Shown here piece after piece: positions 35,036 to 41,637 of a DNA stretch of 41,637 nt (its first letter is position 1; every line of letters begins with the position of its first letter). The DNA comes from a virus. The notes beneath the pieces were generated by a model that was not told the origin of the DNA, ran no database searches, and worked only from the letters and a program-made list of their open reading frames with translations. The stretch is taken from positions 1 to 41,637 of the IMG/VR virus record IMGVR_UViG_3300046737_000136; one strand, 5' to 3'. A program made the translations under genes and the position numbers.

Positions 35036-35920
35036 TCAGGGGCGAGCTGTGGTGCCCGCGAACGGTCGTGGCGTGATGCCGGAGTTCGGGCGGGACGTGG
35101 TGCCCGAGAACGGGCGCGGGGTGATCCGCGAGTTGGAGCTCGCGGTGACGAAGCCTTGCCCGGTGACGGTCGCAGTGCCGGTGATGACCAGGCCGCCGAA
35201 CGCCGAGACGGAGCCTGCGCCGGTCCGGCTCGCGATGGCCTGAAGCCGAGCCAGGGCGGTGACCGCTCCGGCCCCCGTGACGGTGGCCGAGCCGATGATC
35301 GCTCCGGACGCGCTGACCGATCCCGCGCCCGCGACCGTCGCAGTGCCGGAGCTTGCCGCGCCCGAGTTCGCGGTGACCGAGCCGACGCCCGCGACCGTGG
35401 CCGTGGCGATCTGGACGGCGACGTCCGTGACCGAGCCTGCGCCGGAGACCGTCTTGCCTGCCGCGACCGTCACCAGGGCCGAGACCGACCCGGCGCCGAA
35501 GACTGCCGCCGGCGCTGCGACCGTGGCCAGCGCTGCGGTGGAGCCGGCGCCGGTGACGGTGGCCGTGCCCGACGTGGTGCCGCCGGAGCTCGCCGAGACG
35601 CTGCCCGCGCCGGTGACGGTCGATCCGGCCAGCTCGGTGACGAGCGCCGTCGTCGCACCCGCACCGGTAACTGAGGCGGAGCCAGGCAGCGTCGCCAGGG
35701 CGGTGACTGTACCGGCGCCGCTGACGGCGGCGGTGGCGATGATCGTGACGGCGGCGGACGTGCTGCCCGTACCGGTGACGGTCTTCCCGGCGGCCTGCGT
35801 GGCCAGGGCGGTGACTGAGCCCGCGCCGGTGGCAGTTGCGGTTCCGTTTGTGGTCGAGGCGGTGAACTGCTGCTGCTTGATGATCGGGCGTGCGGGGAAA
35901 CTACGACCGAGCCGGGCCAT
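35036..35920 (-). CDS. Virion protein with 13 tandem Gly/Thr repeats
   Basis: A 294-residue protein whose residues about 28-258 are 13 copies of an 18-20-residue repeat of the form TVTGAGSVTALATxxAGK. The pattern T-V-x-G-A-G-S-V is nearly fixed, and alternate Thr/Val positions suggest stacked beta strands. The C-terminus repeats ITPRPFSGTT and ITPRPFAGTT. It is probably a long, thin decoration or neck fibre. The gene lies among head completion genes. Copy number could vary by recombination. No known domain family recognised. Confidence 0.7.
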   Translation of the reverse strand: MARLGRSFPARPIIKQQQFTASTTNGTATATGAGSVTALATQAAGKTVTGTGSTSAAVTIIATAAVSGAGTVTALATLPGSASVTGAGATTALVTELAGSTVTGAGSVSASSGGTTSGTATVTGAGSTAALATVAAPAAVFGAGSVSALVTVAAGKTVSGAGSVTDVAVQIATATVAGVGSVTANSGAASSGTATVAGAGSVSASGAIIGSATVTGAGAVTALARLQAIASRTGAGSVSAFGGLVITGTATVTGQGFVTASSNSRITPRPFSGTTSRPNSGITPRPFAGTTARP

Positions 35921-35952
35921 CGGCTACCGCCTCTCGCTCGACGGGCCGGGGC

Positions 35953-36453
35953 CTACTCCTCCCAAACCACGTAACAGATCGCGTTCACCGCGGTCCCGAA
36001 AGTCACCCTCACCCGCAGGAACTTCGACGCCGCCACCTCCGGCTCACGGCCGAGCGGAAACTGCTTCACGTACTGCGAGGTCGGCGCGATCAGCTGGTAG
36101 TCCAGTACCCGGGATGCGGTAGTCGTGCCCTCGGCCGACGCCGTATAGCCGGTCGCCGACGTGCCGAGCGTGACCAGCGAGGCGACATCGTTCGGGCCGT
36201 TCATCTTCATCACCCCGGCCGCCACGTGCGCCGTGACTGTGGCCGCAACGTCCGTCTCGATCAGCTCCACCTTGCCCGGCGTCGCCGCCGCCGAGCCGTC
36301 GAACGAGATGCCCCACTCGATGACCCGCAGCTGCTCGGTCGAGGGCGTCGCGATCTGCAGCAGCGTCTTGATCGCCGTGCCGGTCGTCACCGGGGTGATC
36401 GCCGCCGTGGTCGGCATCGCCGCGTTATAGGCGACGTAGGTCTTGGCTCCCAC
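35953..36453 (-). CDS. Beta-rich virion protein
   Basis: A 166-residue protein with a strand-rich pattern typical of phage virion proteins: KTLLQIATPSTEQLRVIEWGISFDGSAAATPGKVELIETDVAATVTAH and C-terminal FLRVRVTFGTAVNAICYVVWEE. A head-decoration or neck protein is likely. GTG start with GGGAG upstream. Confidence 0.7.
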   Translation of the reverse strand: MGAKTYVAYNAAMPTTAAITPVTTGTAIKTLLQIATPSTEQLRVIEWGISFDGSAAATPGKVELIETDVAATVTAHVAAGVMKMNGPNDVASLVTLGTSATGYTASAEGTTTASRVLDYQLIAPTSQYVKQFPLGREPEVAASKFLRVRVTFGTAVNAICYVVWEE

Positions 36454-36462
36454 GCAGGCTCC

Positions 36463-37167
36463 CTAGAAAATGCTGGCGCGATTCACAGCCTGGCGGATGA
36501 TCAGCGGTAGTGGCGCGATGAACGATGCGCCGGCAGATGCCTGAACCTCGATCGCAGCGGTCACGTAGCCCATGCCGGTCGGGGCGGACAGCCCGTAGCT
36601 CTGGCTGCCCGTGCCGGTGGACGACTGGTAGGCGTGGTACTCGACGCCGTTGCTGCCGACATGGTCATCCCGCAGGCCGTCCTGGGTGGCCGAGGCCAGG
36701 TACGTACGGGTCGCCGGGTCGACCGAGTTAACGTCACCAGCGGTCCAGGAGATGATGCTCGACCCCGATGACGGGGTGATCGAGCCGGACGCAGCGCCGG
36801 TGGAGTTCGACGTTGCCGTTACCGGTGTCGCGGCGAGCTGGGCGCCGGACCAGCGCTCGACGACCATCGAGCCGCGCAGGCTGACCGATGGGGTGGAGCT
36901 GACCGTCATCGACCCGGGTGACCCGCTGATGATGCAGGTGTAGATCGCGCACCACTGATTGAAGCCGCCCGGAGCTTCGACCACCCGCGACGTGTAGGTC
37001 TGGCTACCGCCGGTCGGCGCGCCCAGCGGGCTACCGGTGTCCCAGGTGCCCAGCTTGATGACGAGCACTTCGCCGTTGCTGGGCGTGAATGACGGCGTGA
37101 CCAGCGCTGACGTGCCCTGCGGGGAGAGCGGGACGTAGTACGGGGTGGTGACCAGCGTCGGAGCCAC
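36463..37167 (-). CDS. Beta-rich virion protein, possibly carbohydrate-binding
   Basis: A 234-residue protein: strands dominate (GEVLVIKLGTWDTGSPLGAPTGGSQTYTSRVVEAPGGFNQWCAIYTCIISGSPGSMTVSS), with a C-terminal ATAAIEVQASAGASF. The fold reads like a jelly-roll or lectin-type domain as in virion decoration proteins that bind the host or surroundings; this is only a reading of strand pattern. GAGGAG before GTG. Confidence 0.65.
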   Translation of the reverse strand: MAPTLVTTPYYVPLSPQGTSALVTPSFTPSNGEVLVIKLGTWDTGSPLGAPTGGSQTYTSRVVEAPGGFNQWCAIYTCIISGSPGSMTVSSTPSVSLRGSMVVERWSGAQLAATPVTATSNSTGAASGSITPSSGSSIISWTAGDVNSVDPATRTYLASATQDGLRDDHVGSNGVEYHAYQSSTGTGSQSYGLSAPTGMGYVTAAIEVQASAGASFIAPLPLIIRQAVNRASIF

Positions 37168-37185
37168 GGCTTACTCCTCGCCGGG

Positions 37186-37506
37186 TCATCCAGCCCAATT
37201 CACGCCAGTAATTTGCTGGCCCGAGAAAAAGAAGTTGTTCGTCGACGGCACGGTCTTCAGGTTGTGCGCGACGGCCCACAGCCCGTTCGTCGAATGCCCG
37301 AGGTCGTTGACCGCCGCCCGCAGCAGCGTCACCTCGCCCGACGTGTAGCCGAGGTTCGTCAGGAACGTGTCGTTCGGGACGATGTTCGTGTTCGCCAGCC
37401 ACAGCGAAGCCTGGTTGATGTTGTTCAGCGAGTTCCAGACCTGCTCGACGGCCGACGACATGCGCTGGTCGATGTCGTTCTTGGTGATGCCGCGTCCGAC
37501 GGACAT
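37186..37506 (-). CDS. Conserved virion-region protein
   Basis: A 106-residue protein: SVGRGITKNDIDQRMSSAVEQVWNSLNNINQASLWLANTNIV and GYTSGEVTLLRAAVNDLGHSTNGLWAVAHNL, then NNFFFSGQQITGVNWAG. I recall similar proteins next to adaptor genes in actinophages, without known function. GGAGG precedes ATG. Confidence 0.7.
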   Translation of the reverse strand: MSVGRGITKNDIDQRMSSAVEQVWNSLNNINQASLWLANTNIVPNDTFLTNLGYTSGEVTLLRAAVNDLGHSTNGLWAVAHNLKTVPSTNNFFFSGQQITGVNWAG

Positions 37507-37533
37507 GCGCCCTCCTGGGCAGTGAGAAGGGGG

Positions 37534-38067
37534 TCAGGCGACGAGAGTGCCGCGGTACATGTACGCGAGATCCCGCGCCGACGCGGTGAGCTGCAGGCCG
37601 CCGGTAGTGGCGTATTTGACCGCGTAGTCATCAATGGACTCACTGATCACGGCACTGGGCGGGACCTCATATGCCTGAGCCGCCGTCTCCAGGACCGCGC
37701 CTTTGACGTCGTCGGTCGGGGCCGCGTAGCCGTGGGTCAGGTCGATGTCGACCTCATCCGGCGGGATCACGCACGAGACCCCGAACCCGCCTGTACGCCA
37801 CAGCGTCCGCTTGATCAGCGTCCAGCCGGTGACGGCCGCCCCGTTGATCCGCACCGCCGTGACCGCGCTGATCGGCCGGAACGGCAGGGCGATCGACGGG
37901 CAGAACGTCCCGAGGACCGTGTAGGTGACGGTCGTTGCTTCCCACCACGTGTCCGCTGTCCGGGAGAACAGGCTGGAGGTGAGGGTGAGGACCTGGTTGG
38001 CGCTGTACGTGTCGAGGTCCTTCTGCAGCCTGCCGGCCAGCTCAGTGGCGGTCGCGTACTGGGCCAC
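37534..38067 (-). CDS. Head-to-tail adaptor protein
   Basis: A 177-residue helical protein like other actinophage adaptors that sit under the portal: LAGRLQKDLDTYSANQVLTLTSSLFSRTADTWWEA, then TFCPSIALPFRPISAVTAVRINGAAVTGW and IDLTHGYAAPTDDVKGAVLETAAQAYEVPPSAV. GTG at 38067 is the likely start. The gene begins only 36 bases from the divergent gene at 38104. Confidence 0.8.
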   Translation of the reverse strand: MAQYATATELAGRLQKDLDTYSANQVLTLTSSLFSRTADTWWEATTVTYTVLGTFCPSIALPFRPISAVTAVRINGAAVTGWTLIKRTLWRTGGFGVSCVIPPDEVDIDLTHGYAAPTDDVKGAVLETAAQAYEVPPSAVISESIDDYAVKYATTGGLQLTASARDLAYMYRGTLVA

Positions 38068-38090
38068 AGCCCGCCCCCAATCCGCTCGGC

Positions 38091-38103
38091 TACCTTGGAA
38101 TGC
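38091..38103 (+). promoter_or_regulatory. Leaderless promoter of a reversed gene
   Basis: TACCTT (38091-38096) lies seven bases before the ATG at 38104. No Shine-Dalgarno sequence or -35 is seen. Confidence 0.5.
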
Positions 38104-38331
38104 ATGACGACGGCGGAAGAACTGCGGGAACTGATCCACCAGGCGAAGAACCATCCAACGGCCGACCAGATCTACACGCAGCTTCAGGTGGCGCGTGCGG
38201 AGTCCGGCTTCGCGGCAGGGCAGTGTCCCGACTGCGGTAACTTCCGGTCGGACGGGCTACCGCCAGTCCTGCATCATCCCGGCTGTTCGCATGCCGACGA
38301 TTGGAAGGCCGACCCGCTCAGCTTTCTGTAG
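38104..38331 (+). CDS. Reversed small zinc-type gene in the late operon (moron)
   Basis: A 75-residue protein running against the late genes: an N-terminal helical part (MTTAEELRELIHQAKNHPTADQIYTQLQVARAE) and a C-terminal CPDCGNFRSDG, then HHPGCSHADDW, likely ligands for one zinc. It has a TANNNT box and starts without a leader. Its stop region overlaps the second glycosyltransferase gene by 14 bases. Function unknown; expression in the lysogen is plausible. Confidence 0.7.
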   Translation: MTTAEELRELIHQAKNHPTADQIYTQLQVARAESGFAAGQCPDCGNFRSDGLPPVLHHPGCSHADDWKADPLSFL

Positions 38332-39031
38332 CGAGTGACTTGATCGTTGCCACGTCCGCATCACGGCCGGAACCGCACCACTGCCGGTAGGCCGCCTCGT
38401 CACGCTGGAACTGCTCGGCCCGGTTGACCCGCGCGTAACCGGTGTCCCACTCCGCCTTCCCGGCGAGCGGGTGGCAGTGCTCGACGACCACCTCCGGCAG
38501 GTAACGCAGGCAACCGGCCAGGCGGCCCAGGTCCATCACCGAGTTGTCGCAGTACATGTGGTCTACCGGCGCCGGGACCATCCGGCCCAGCGCCCGCACG
38601 ATGTCGGAGGTCATCGCCCACGAGGTGCACAGCCGCTCGCCCTGCAGCAGGTCGTTGCCGTAAACGATCCCAGTACGCAGCTGGTCGAGCGCGGCGAGAA
38701 GCATGGCGGCCCAATGCTTCGTTCGGGGCAGGTGGTCGTCGCCTGCGAAGCCGAGCACCGGGTACTCGTAGCTCCGGGCGTAAAGTCCAGCCACGTCATT
38801 GAGCTTGGCCACCATCGGCCGCCACTTCGGCGAGATGTGCACCGTGATCGGCAAGCCCGCATAGTCCTGCGGGATGCCGACGTAGTCGTCTATCGATGGG
38901 TCGTCGAGATCGGCGGCGAACATCAGCTCCGCAGCCTCGAACGCCTCGGTCGCCTTCCATGCCTCGACCACCCGCCGCGCCGAGGCGGGCCGTCCGCGCG
39001 TGGGGACGATGACTAGCAGATCACTCGCCAT
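38318..39031 (-). CDS. Glycosyltransferase, GT-A type
   Basis: A 237-residue protein starting SDLLVIVPTRGRPASARRVVEAW, the nucleotide-sugar-binding start of GT-A enzymes. LMFAADLDDPS and FAGDDHLPRTKHWAAML supply acidic (DxD-like) metal sites, and YCDNSVMDLGRL and VVEHCHPLAGKAEWD follow. It probably adds a sugar to a virion protein or to DNA, but the acceptor is unknown. ATG at 39031 is inside the end of the fusion gene, overlapping it by 11 bases, so the two are co-expressed. Confidence 0.8.
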   Translation of the reverse strand: MASDLLVIVPTRGRPASARRVVEAWKATEAFEAAELMFAADLDDPSIDDYVGIPQDYAGLPITVHISPKWRPMVAKLNDVAGLYARSYEYPVLGFAGDDHLPRTKHWAAMLLAALDQLRTGIVYGNDLLQGERLCTSWAMTSDIVRALGRMVPAPVDHMYCDNSVMDLGRLAGCLRYLPEVVVEHCHPLAGKAEWDTGYARVNRAEQFQRDEAAYRQWCGSGRDADVATIKSLATES

Positions 39032-40475
39032 CGGCTTGCCGCACGAACAGGGTGTCGGCGAAGTGGGCCTCATGCTCCCAGCGGATCGCCGGGACGAAGC
39101 CGACCTTCCCGAGTGCCTCCACCGCGTCCGGCCAGAACGCTGCGTACAGGTCCCGGGAAAGCTCCTGCGTCTCCACGATGACCAACTCGACGTTGGTCAG
39201 ATCGGCGGAGGCCAGCGCCTCGAGCTCGGTGCCCTGCGTGTCGACGACCAGGACGTTCGCCGCATGCTCGGCCTGGATGTCGCACAAGGGCTCGACGTCC
39301 ACCTCGAACGTCTCGGTCGTGGGTACACCGGCGTCCGCGCGCAGGCCGCTGAACACGGTGTCGACGGCGCGATGGAAGGTAGCCGTGCCGATCATGGCCC
39401 CCACCGCGATTTCGACCACCTCGCAGTCGGGGAAGGTCTCGCGCAGGTAAGCGGCGTTGACCGGGTCCGGCTCGACCAGGGTGATGTCCTCGATCCCGCA
39501 CTTTCGGTAGATCGGCACCTCTTCGCCCTTATGCGCGCCGACATGCATGAGCGAAGTCGGCTTCAGGCCGAGCTCGGCCAGCGCGTCCGGCAGCAGGTCG
39601 AACGTCCACGCCTGCTCGCGGGTCATCGCGACCCGCTTGAGCCCGGAAATGTCCGGGCGGCGCTCCAGGATGGCCAGGGCGGCCCGCTCCCGGACGTAGA
39701 AGTCCTCCGACACCCAGATCGGCTTCAGGTGCGTCGTCTTCACCCGGGTATCGACGTACACCGGGATGTCCAGGGCGCCGGCGCGGACGCAGAACGACAG
39801 GTCCTCGCTGAACAGCTGCTGCGTGCTGGGGTTCGGCACCCGGTCGTACCAGGTCCCGAACTTGTCGACCATGCGCTGAAGGACGCTGCGGTGGATCAGG
39901 ATGCACGCCGAGCCGGTCGCGTGGCACTGGGTGACCGTGTCGCGCGGGTAGTCCCAGCGCACCGCGTACCCGGACTGGCCCTCCACGGTGATCCAGTCGT
40001 AGATGACCGGGGTCGGCTGGACCCGGCGCCCACCCATCCCGTCGGACTCGATCTCCTGCTGCGAGAAACACAGCGCCCCGACGATCGGCCGCTCCACCGG
40101 ATCCGCCGCCTCGAGGAGCTTCTCCAGCGCGTCCTCGGGGAAGCCCATGTCGGTGTCGATCCAGAACAGCCAGTCGGCGTCCGGGTAGTCGTTGAGGAAG
40201 TCGTAGGCGGCCTGGTTGCGGGCCTGGATCAGCCCGCCGGTGCCGTAGCGCAGGGCCAGGAACCCACCGCGGCCGTCGCCGAGCCGCTGGCTGGTCTGGG
40301 CGTCGTAGCCGATCAGCTGGACCATCGACCGGTGCCACGAGTAGGCAACCTCATTGCCGCACACGTAGGCCAGGACGACCGCGTCCTGCTGCTCGCGGGC
40401 CGGTGGGCACGGCTCAGGACCCGCCTCGTGGATGGTGTTGCAGTGCGCGTCGTGCGCGTAGGTCGGCTCAGCCAC
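39021..40475 (-). CDS. Glycosyltransferase-FkbM methyltransferase fusion
   Basis: A 484-residue two-domain protein. Residues about 30-300 are a GT-A-like glycosyltransferase: TGGLIQARNQAAYDFL, DWLFWIDTDMGFPEDALEKL with D107-T-D109, ATGSACILIHRSVL and SEDLSFCVRAG (223-233), with H249. Residues about 308-480 are an FkbM-type methyltransferase: HVGAHKGEE (311-319), VEPDP (334-338) and VDTQGTELEAL (411-421), as seen in sugar O-methyltransferases. The fused product suggests that a sugar is added and then methylated. GTG at 40475 overlaps the preceding stop. Lying directly after the capsid genes, a virion glycoprotein is the likely target. Confidence 0.85.
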   Translation of the reverse strand: MAEPTYAHDAHCNTIHEAGPEPCPPAREQQDAVVLAYVCGNEVAYSWHRSMVQLIGYDAQTSQRLGDGRGGFLALRYGTGGLIQARNQAAYDFLNDYPDADWLFWIDTDMGFPEDALEKLLEAADPVERPIVGALCFSQQEIESDGMGGRRVQPTPVIYDWITVEGQSGYAVRWDYPRDTVTQCHATGSACILIHRSVLQRMVDKFGTWYDRVPNPSTQQLFSEDLSFCVRAGALDIPVYVDTRVKTTHLKPIWVSEDFYVRERAALAILERRPDISGLKRVAMTREQAWTFDLLPDALAELGLKPTSLMHVGAHKGEEVPIYRKCGIEDITLVEPDPVNAAYLRETFPDCEVVEIAVGAMIGTATFHRAVDTVFSGLRADAGVPTTETFEVDVEPLCDIQAEHAANVLVVDTQGTELEALASADLTNVELVIVETQELSRDLYAAFWPDAVEALGKVGFVPAIRWEHEAHFADTLFVRQADGE

Positions 40476-40710
40476 GGCGCACGTTCCGCCGCTCGCCCGG
40501 CGCGGCGGTCGCCTGCTCCACCGGCGGATCGTTGTAGCCGGGCGGCTCGGCGCTGTACCGCATCCCGTACCGCGCATCGGTCGAGAACAGCGTCGGGGCC
40601 GCCTTCACCACCGGGTCGTCCGCCGCCCAGTGCTCACCCTTGTTGACCAGGACGACACCGCACGCCTCGGTCGGTATCTGCGCGGTGTCCACCGCGTAGA
40701 CCACATCCAT
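40468..40710 (-). CDS. Small head-region protein
   Basis: An 80-residue protein, polar with strands (DVVYAVDTAQIPTEACGVVLVNKGEHWAADDPVVKAAPTLFSTDARYGMR) and a charged C-terminus. It lies after the capsid and its small neighbour. GGGAGG precedes ATG. Resembles small head accessory proteins in position only. Confidence 0.65.
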   Translation of the reverse strand: MDVVYAVDTAQIPTEACGVVLVNKGEHWAADDPVVKAAPTLFSTDARYGMRYSAEPPGYNDPPVEQATAAPGERRNVRRG

Positions 40711-40733
40711 CTCTTTACCTCCCACGTAGGTGA

Positions 40734-40762
40734 GGCGGCCCGGAACGTGGGTCCGGGCCGCC
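40734..40762 (-). terminator. Strong hairpin after the capsid genes
   Basis: GGCGGCCCGGA (40734-40744) pairs perfectly with TCCGGGCCGCC (40752-40762), an 11-bp stem with a 7-base loop. There is no T-run on the minus strand, so it may be a partial terminator or mRNA stabiliser that lets capsid mRNA exceed downstream mRNA. Confidence 0.55.
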
Positions 40763-40769
40763 CCGTCTA

Positions 40770-40955
40770 TCAGCAGTAGCCGAGATCGGCCAGCTGCTTG
40801 CTCAGGTCGGCGACCTTCGCCTCGTCGCCGTTCATCTGCGCCGTCTGCAGTTCCGCCATCAACTGGTGGACCGCCGGGTCACCGGACTCGCTCGCGCGGG
40901 CCAGCACCGGCTTGGGGTCGGGCGCCTTGCGGGTTTCCGGCTTCGGGTCGGGCAT
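40770..40955 (-). CDS. 61-residue helical protein after capsid
   Basis: A small polar protein: a Pro/Lys-rich start (MPDPKPETRKAPDPKPVL) and a helical end (AVHQLMAELQTAQMNGDEAKVADLSKQLADLG). ATG overlaps the capsid stop by one base. A head-stabilising or scaffold-like accessory is possible. Confidence 0.65.
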   Translation of the reverse strand: MPDPKPETRKAPDPKPVLARASESGDPAVHQLMAELQTAQMNGDEAKVADLSKQLADLGYC

Positions 40956-41637
40956 CAGCTCGACACCAGCAGCCGGAACGCGAGGTCGTTCGCCGACGAC
41001 CCGCCGATGCGGGAGTAGGCGAACAGGCCGCGCTGGCCGGTCGGCATGCCGTAGGCGGAACCGGCCGTGGCCTGCTGGAAGATCTGCGGGATCAGCTCGA
41101 CCGACATGCCGCCGCGGCGGGCGATCACGTAGTTCGAGAAGTCGCCCGCGATGGCGTAGCCCTCGGTCGCCGTGGTGACCGTGGTGGTGGTCGGCATGTA
41201 CGGCGACTCGTAGACCGGCCGCTGGAACAGCTCCTCCACCGCGCCCTGCGGCAGGTTCACCGTGTACGCGTGGTAGACGTTGGCCGCGCCGAGCTGCCGG
41301 ATGGAGTTGTTCACGGCCACGTTCATCAGCCACGACGCGTTGCGCCGGTTGCGCTGCGGGATGGCCTGCCACACGTTGTACGGGTCGTTGACGGTGATGC
41401 CCGGGTTGGTCGCCACCTTGACCCGGACGTTCGTGTTCGCCGACAGGCAGGTGAGGATGCCCTTGGGCTCGCCGGTGCCGGACCCGCGGGTGAACTTGTC
41501 GACCAGCAGCTCGTCGTAGCCGGACGCCAGCAGCGCCTGCATCTCGCTCGCGAAGCCGGGGTAGTCCATCCCCACCTCGATCGAGTACGGGATGAAGCCG
41601 CGGGCCATGAACACCGACACGATCGGCTGCGCCAGGG
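40955..41637 (-). CDS. Major capsid protein (HK97 fold), 5' part missing
   Basis: The C-terminal 226 residues or so of a capsid protein, running off the window end. The segment LLASGYDELLVDKFTRGSGTGEPKGILTCLSANTNVRVKV matches the HK97-type core, where D-K-x-x-x-G-S-G-T-G-E-P-x-G-I is highly typical. NASWLMNVAVNNSIRQLG and YESPYMPTTTTVTTATEGYAIAGDFSNYVIARRGGMSVELI follow the same order as other members. It forms the icosahedral shell. The protease and portal genes should lie beyond. Confidence 0.93.
   Translation of the reverse strand, partial: LAQPIVSVFMARGFIPYSIEVGMDYPGFASEMQALLASGYDELLVDKFTRGSGTGEPKGILTCLSANTNVRVKVATNPGITVNDPYNVWQAIPQRNRRNASWLMNVAVNNSIRQLGAANVYHAYTVNLPQGAVEELFQRPVYESPYMPTTTTVTTATEGYAIAGDFSNYVIARRGGMSVELIPQIFQQATAGSAYGMPTGQRGLFAYSRIGGSSANDLAFRLLVSS

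Noticed and set aside
35036-35920. Repeat array considered as CRISPR or minisatellite
   Set aside because: The repeats are in frame within one protein, of 18-20 codons with varied synonymous bases and no spacers.
39000-40646. 548-codon plus-strand frame opposite the glycosyltransferase fusion
   Set aside because: It mirrors a well-supported gene with clear motifs; its product is low-complexity (R/D/V/L-rich) and shows no domain. It is an effect of high GC.
1-41637. Transposons or insertion sequences
   Set aside because: No transposase motifs or terminal inverted repeats with target duplications were found.

Overview
The window is most of the genome of a temperate, long-tailed (siphovirus-type) actinobacteriophage, apparently in unintegrated form. 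Pointers to a high-GC actinomycete host are the strong G/C bias at third codon positions, the abundant GTG starts, the ATGA/GTGA gene overlaps, the actinophage-type tail genes, and an attP core that copies the 3' half of a tRNA-Val(GAC). Streptomycetaceae or Micromonosporaceae would fit, but the sequence alone does not settle the genus.

Layout. Positions 1-116 look like the right virion end: a non-coding stretch with a C12 tract next to a small HNH endonuclease gene. From 117 to 17854 nearly everything is on the minus strand, in two long runs of very small genes. Operon 2 (7418 to 117) starts with a replication-initiator-like gene carrying six 10-bp iterons in its coding sequence and a seventh at its start codon. 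It continues with an HNH protein, many small Cys-pair proteins, two HTH proteins, an FDXHR-type zinc protein and a DNA methyltransferase. Operon 1 (17842 to 7747) holds two regulators, a RecE-like exonuclease with a RecT annealing protein, and about 20 small proteins of unknown role. Most neighbouring genes overlap by 1-4 bases.

The lysogeny switch lies at 17840-18059: two divergent HTH genes separated by 200 bp that contains GTTTGC/GCAAAC operator-like palindromes. The rightward HTH gene is coupled to a tyrosine integrase, followed by a 46-residue ORF and attP (19852-19937). Beyond attP are two AlpA/excisionase-like proteins, a membrane-anchored protein and some small genes of unknown role. 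The late operon runs leftward from the window's right edge: major capsid (cut by the edge), a glycosyltransferase-FkbM methyltransferase fusion and a second glycosyltransferase, head-tail adaptor, a glycine/threonine-rich repeat protein, head closure and tail completion proteins, major tail protein, tail assembly chaperones joined by a -1 frameshift, tape measure with an NlpC/P60-like domain, tail tip protein, endolysin with a collagen-like segment, and holin. Terminase, portal and protease would lie beyond position 41637.

Two plus-strand genes sit inside the late operon, and a third lies opposite the lysis genes. They look like morons (autonomous, possibly lysogen-expressed genes). Almost all isolated plus-strand genes, and the leftward switch gene, have a TANNNT hexamer 6-7 bases before the start codon and no Shine-Dalgarno sequence, which is the signature of leaderless transcripts. 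Late genes, in contrast, mostly have good ribosome binding sites.
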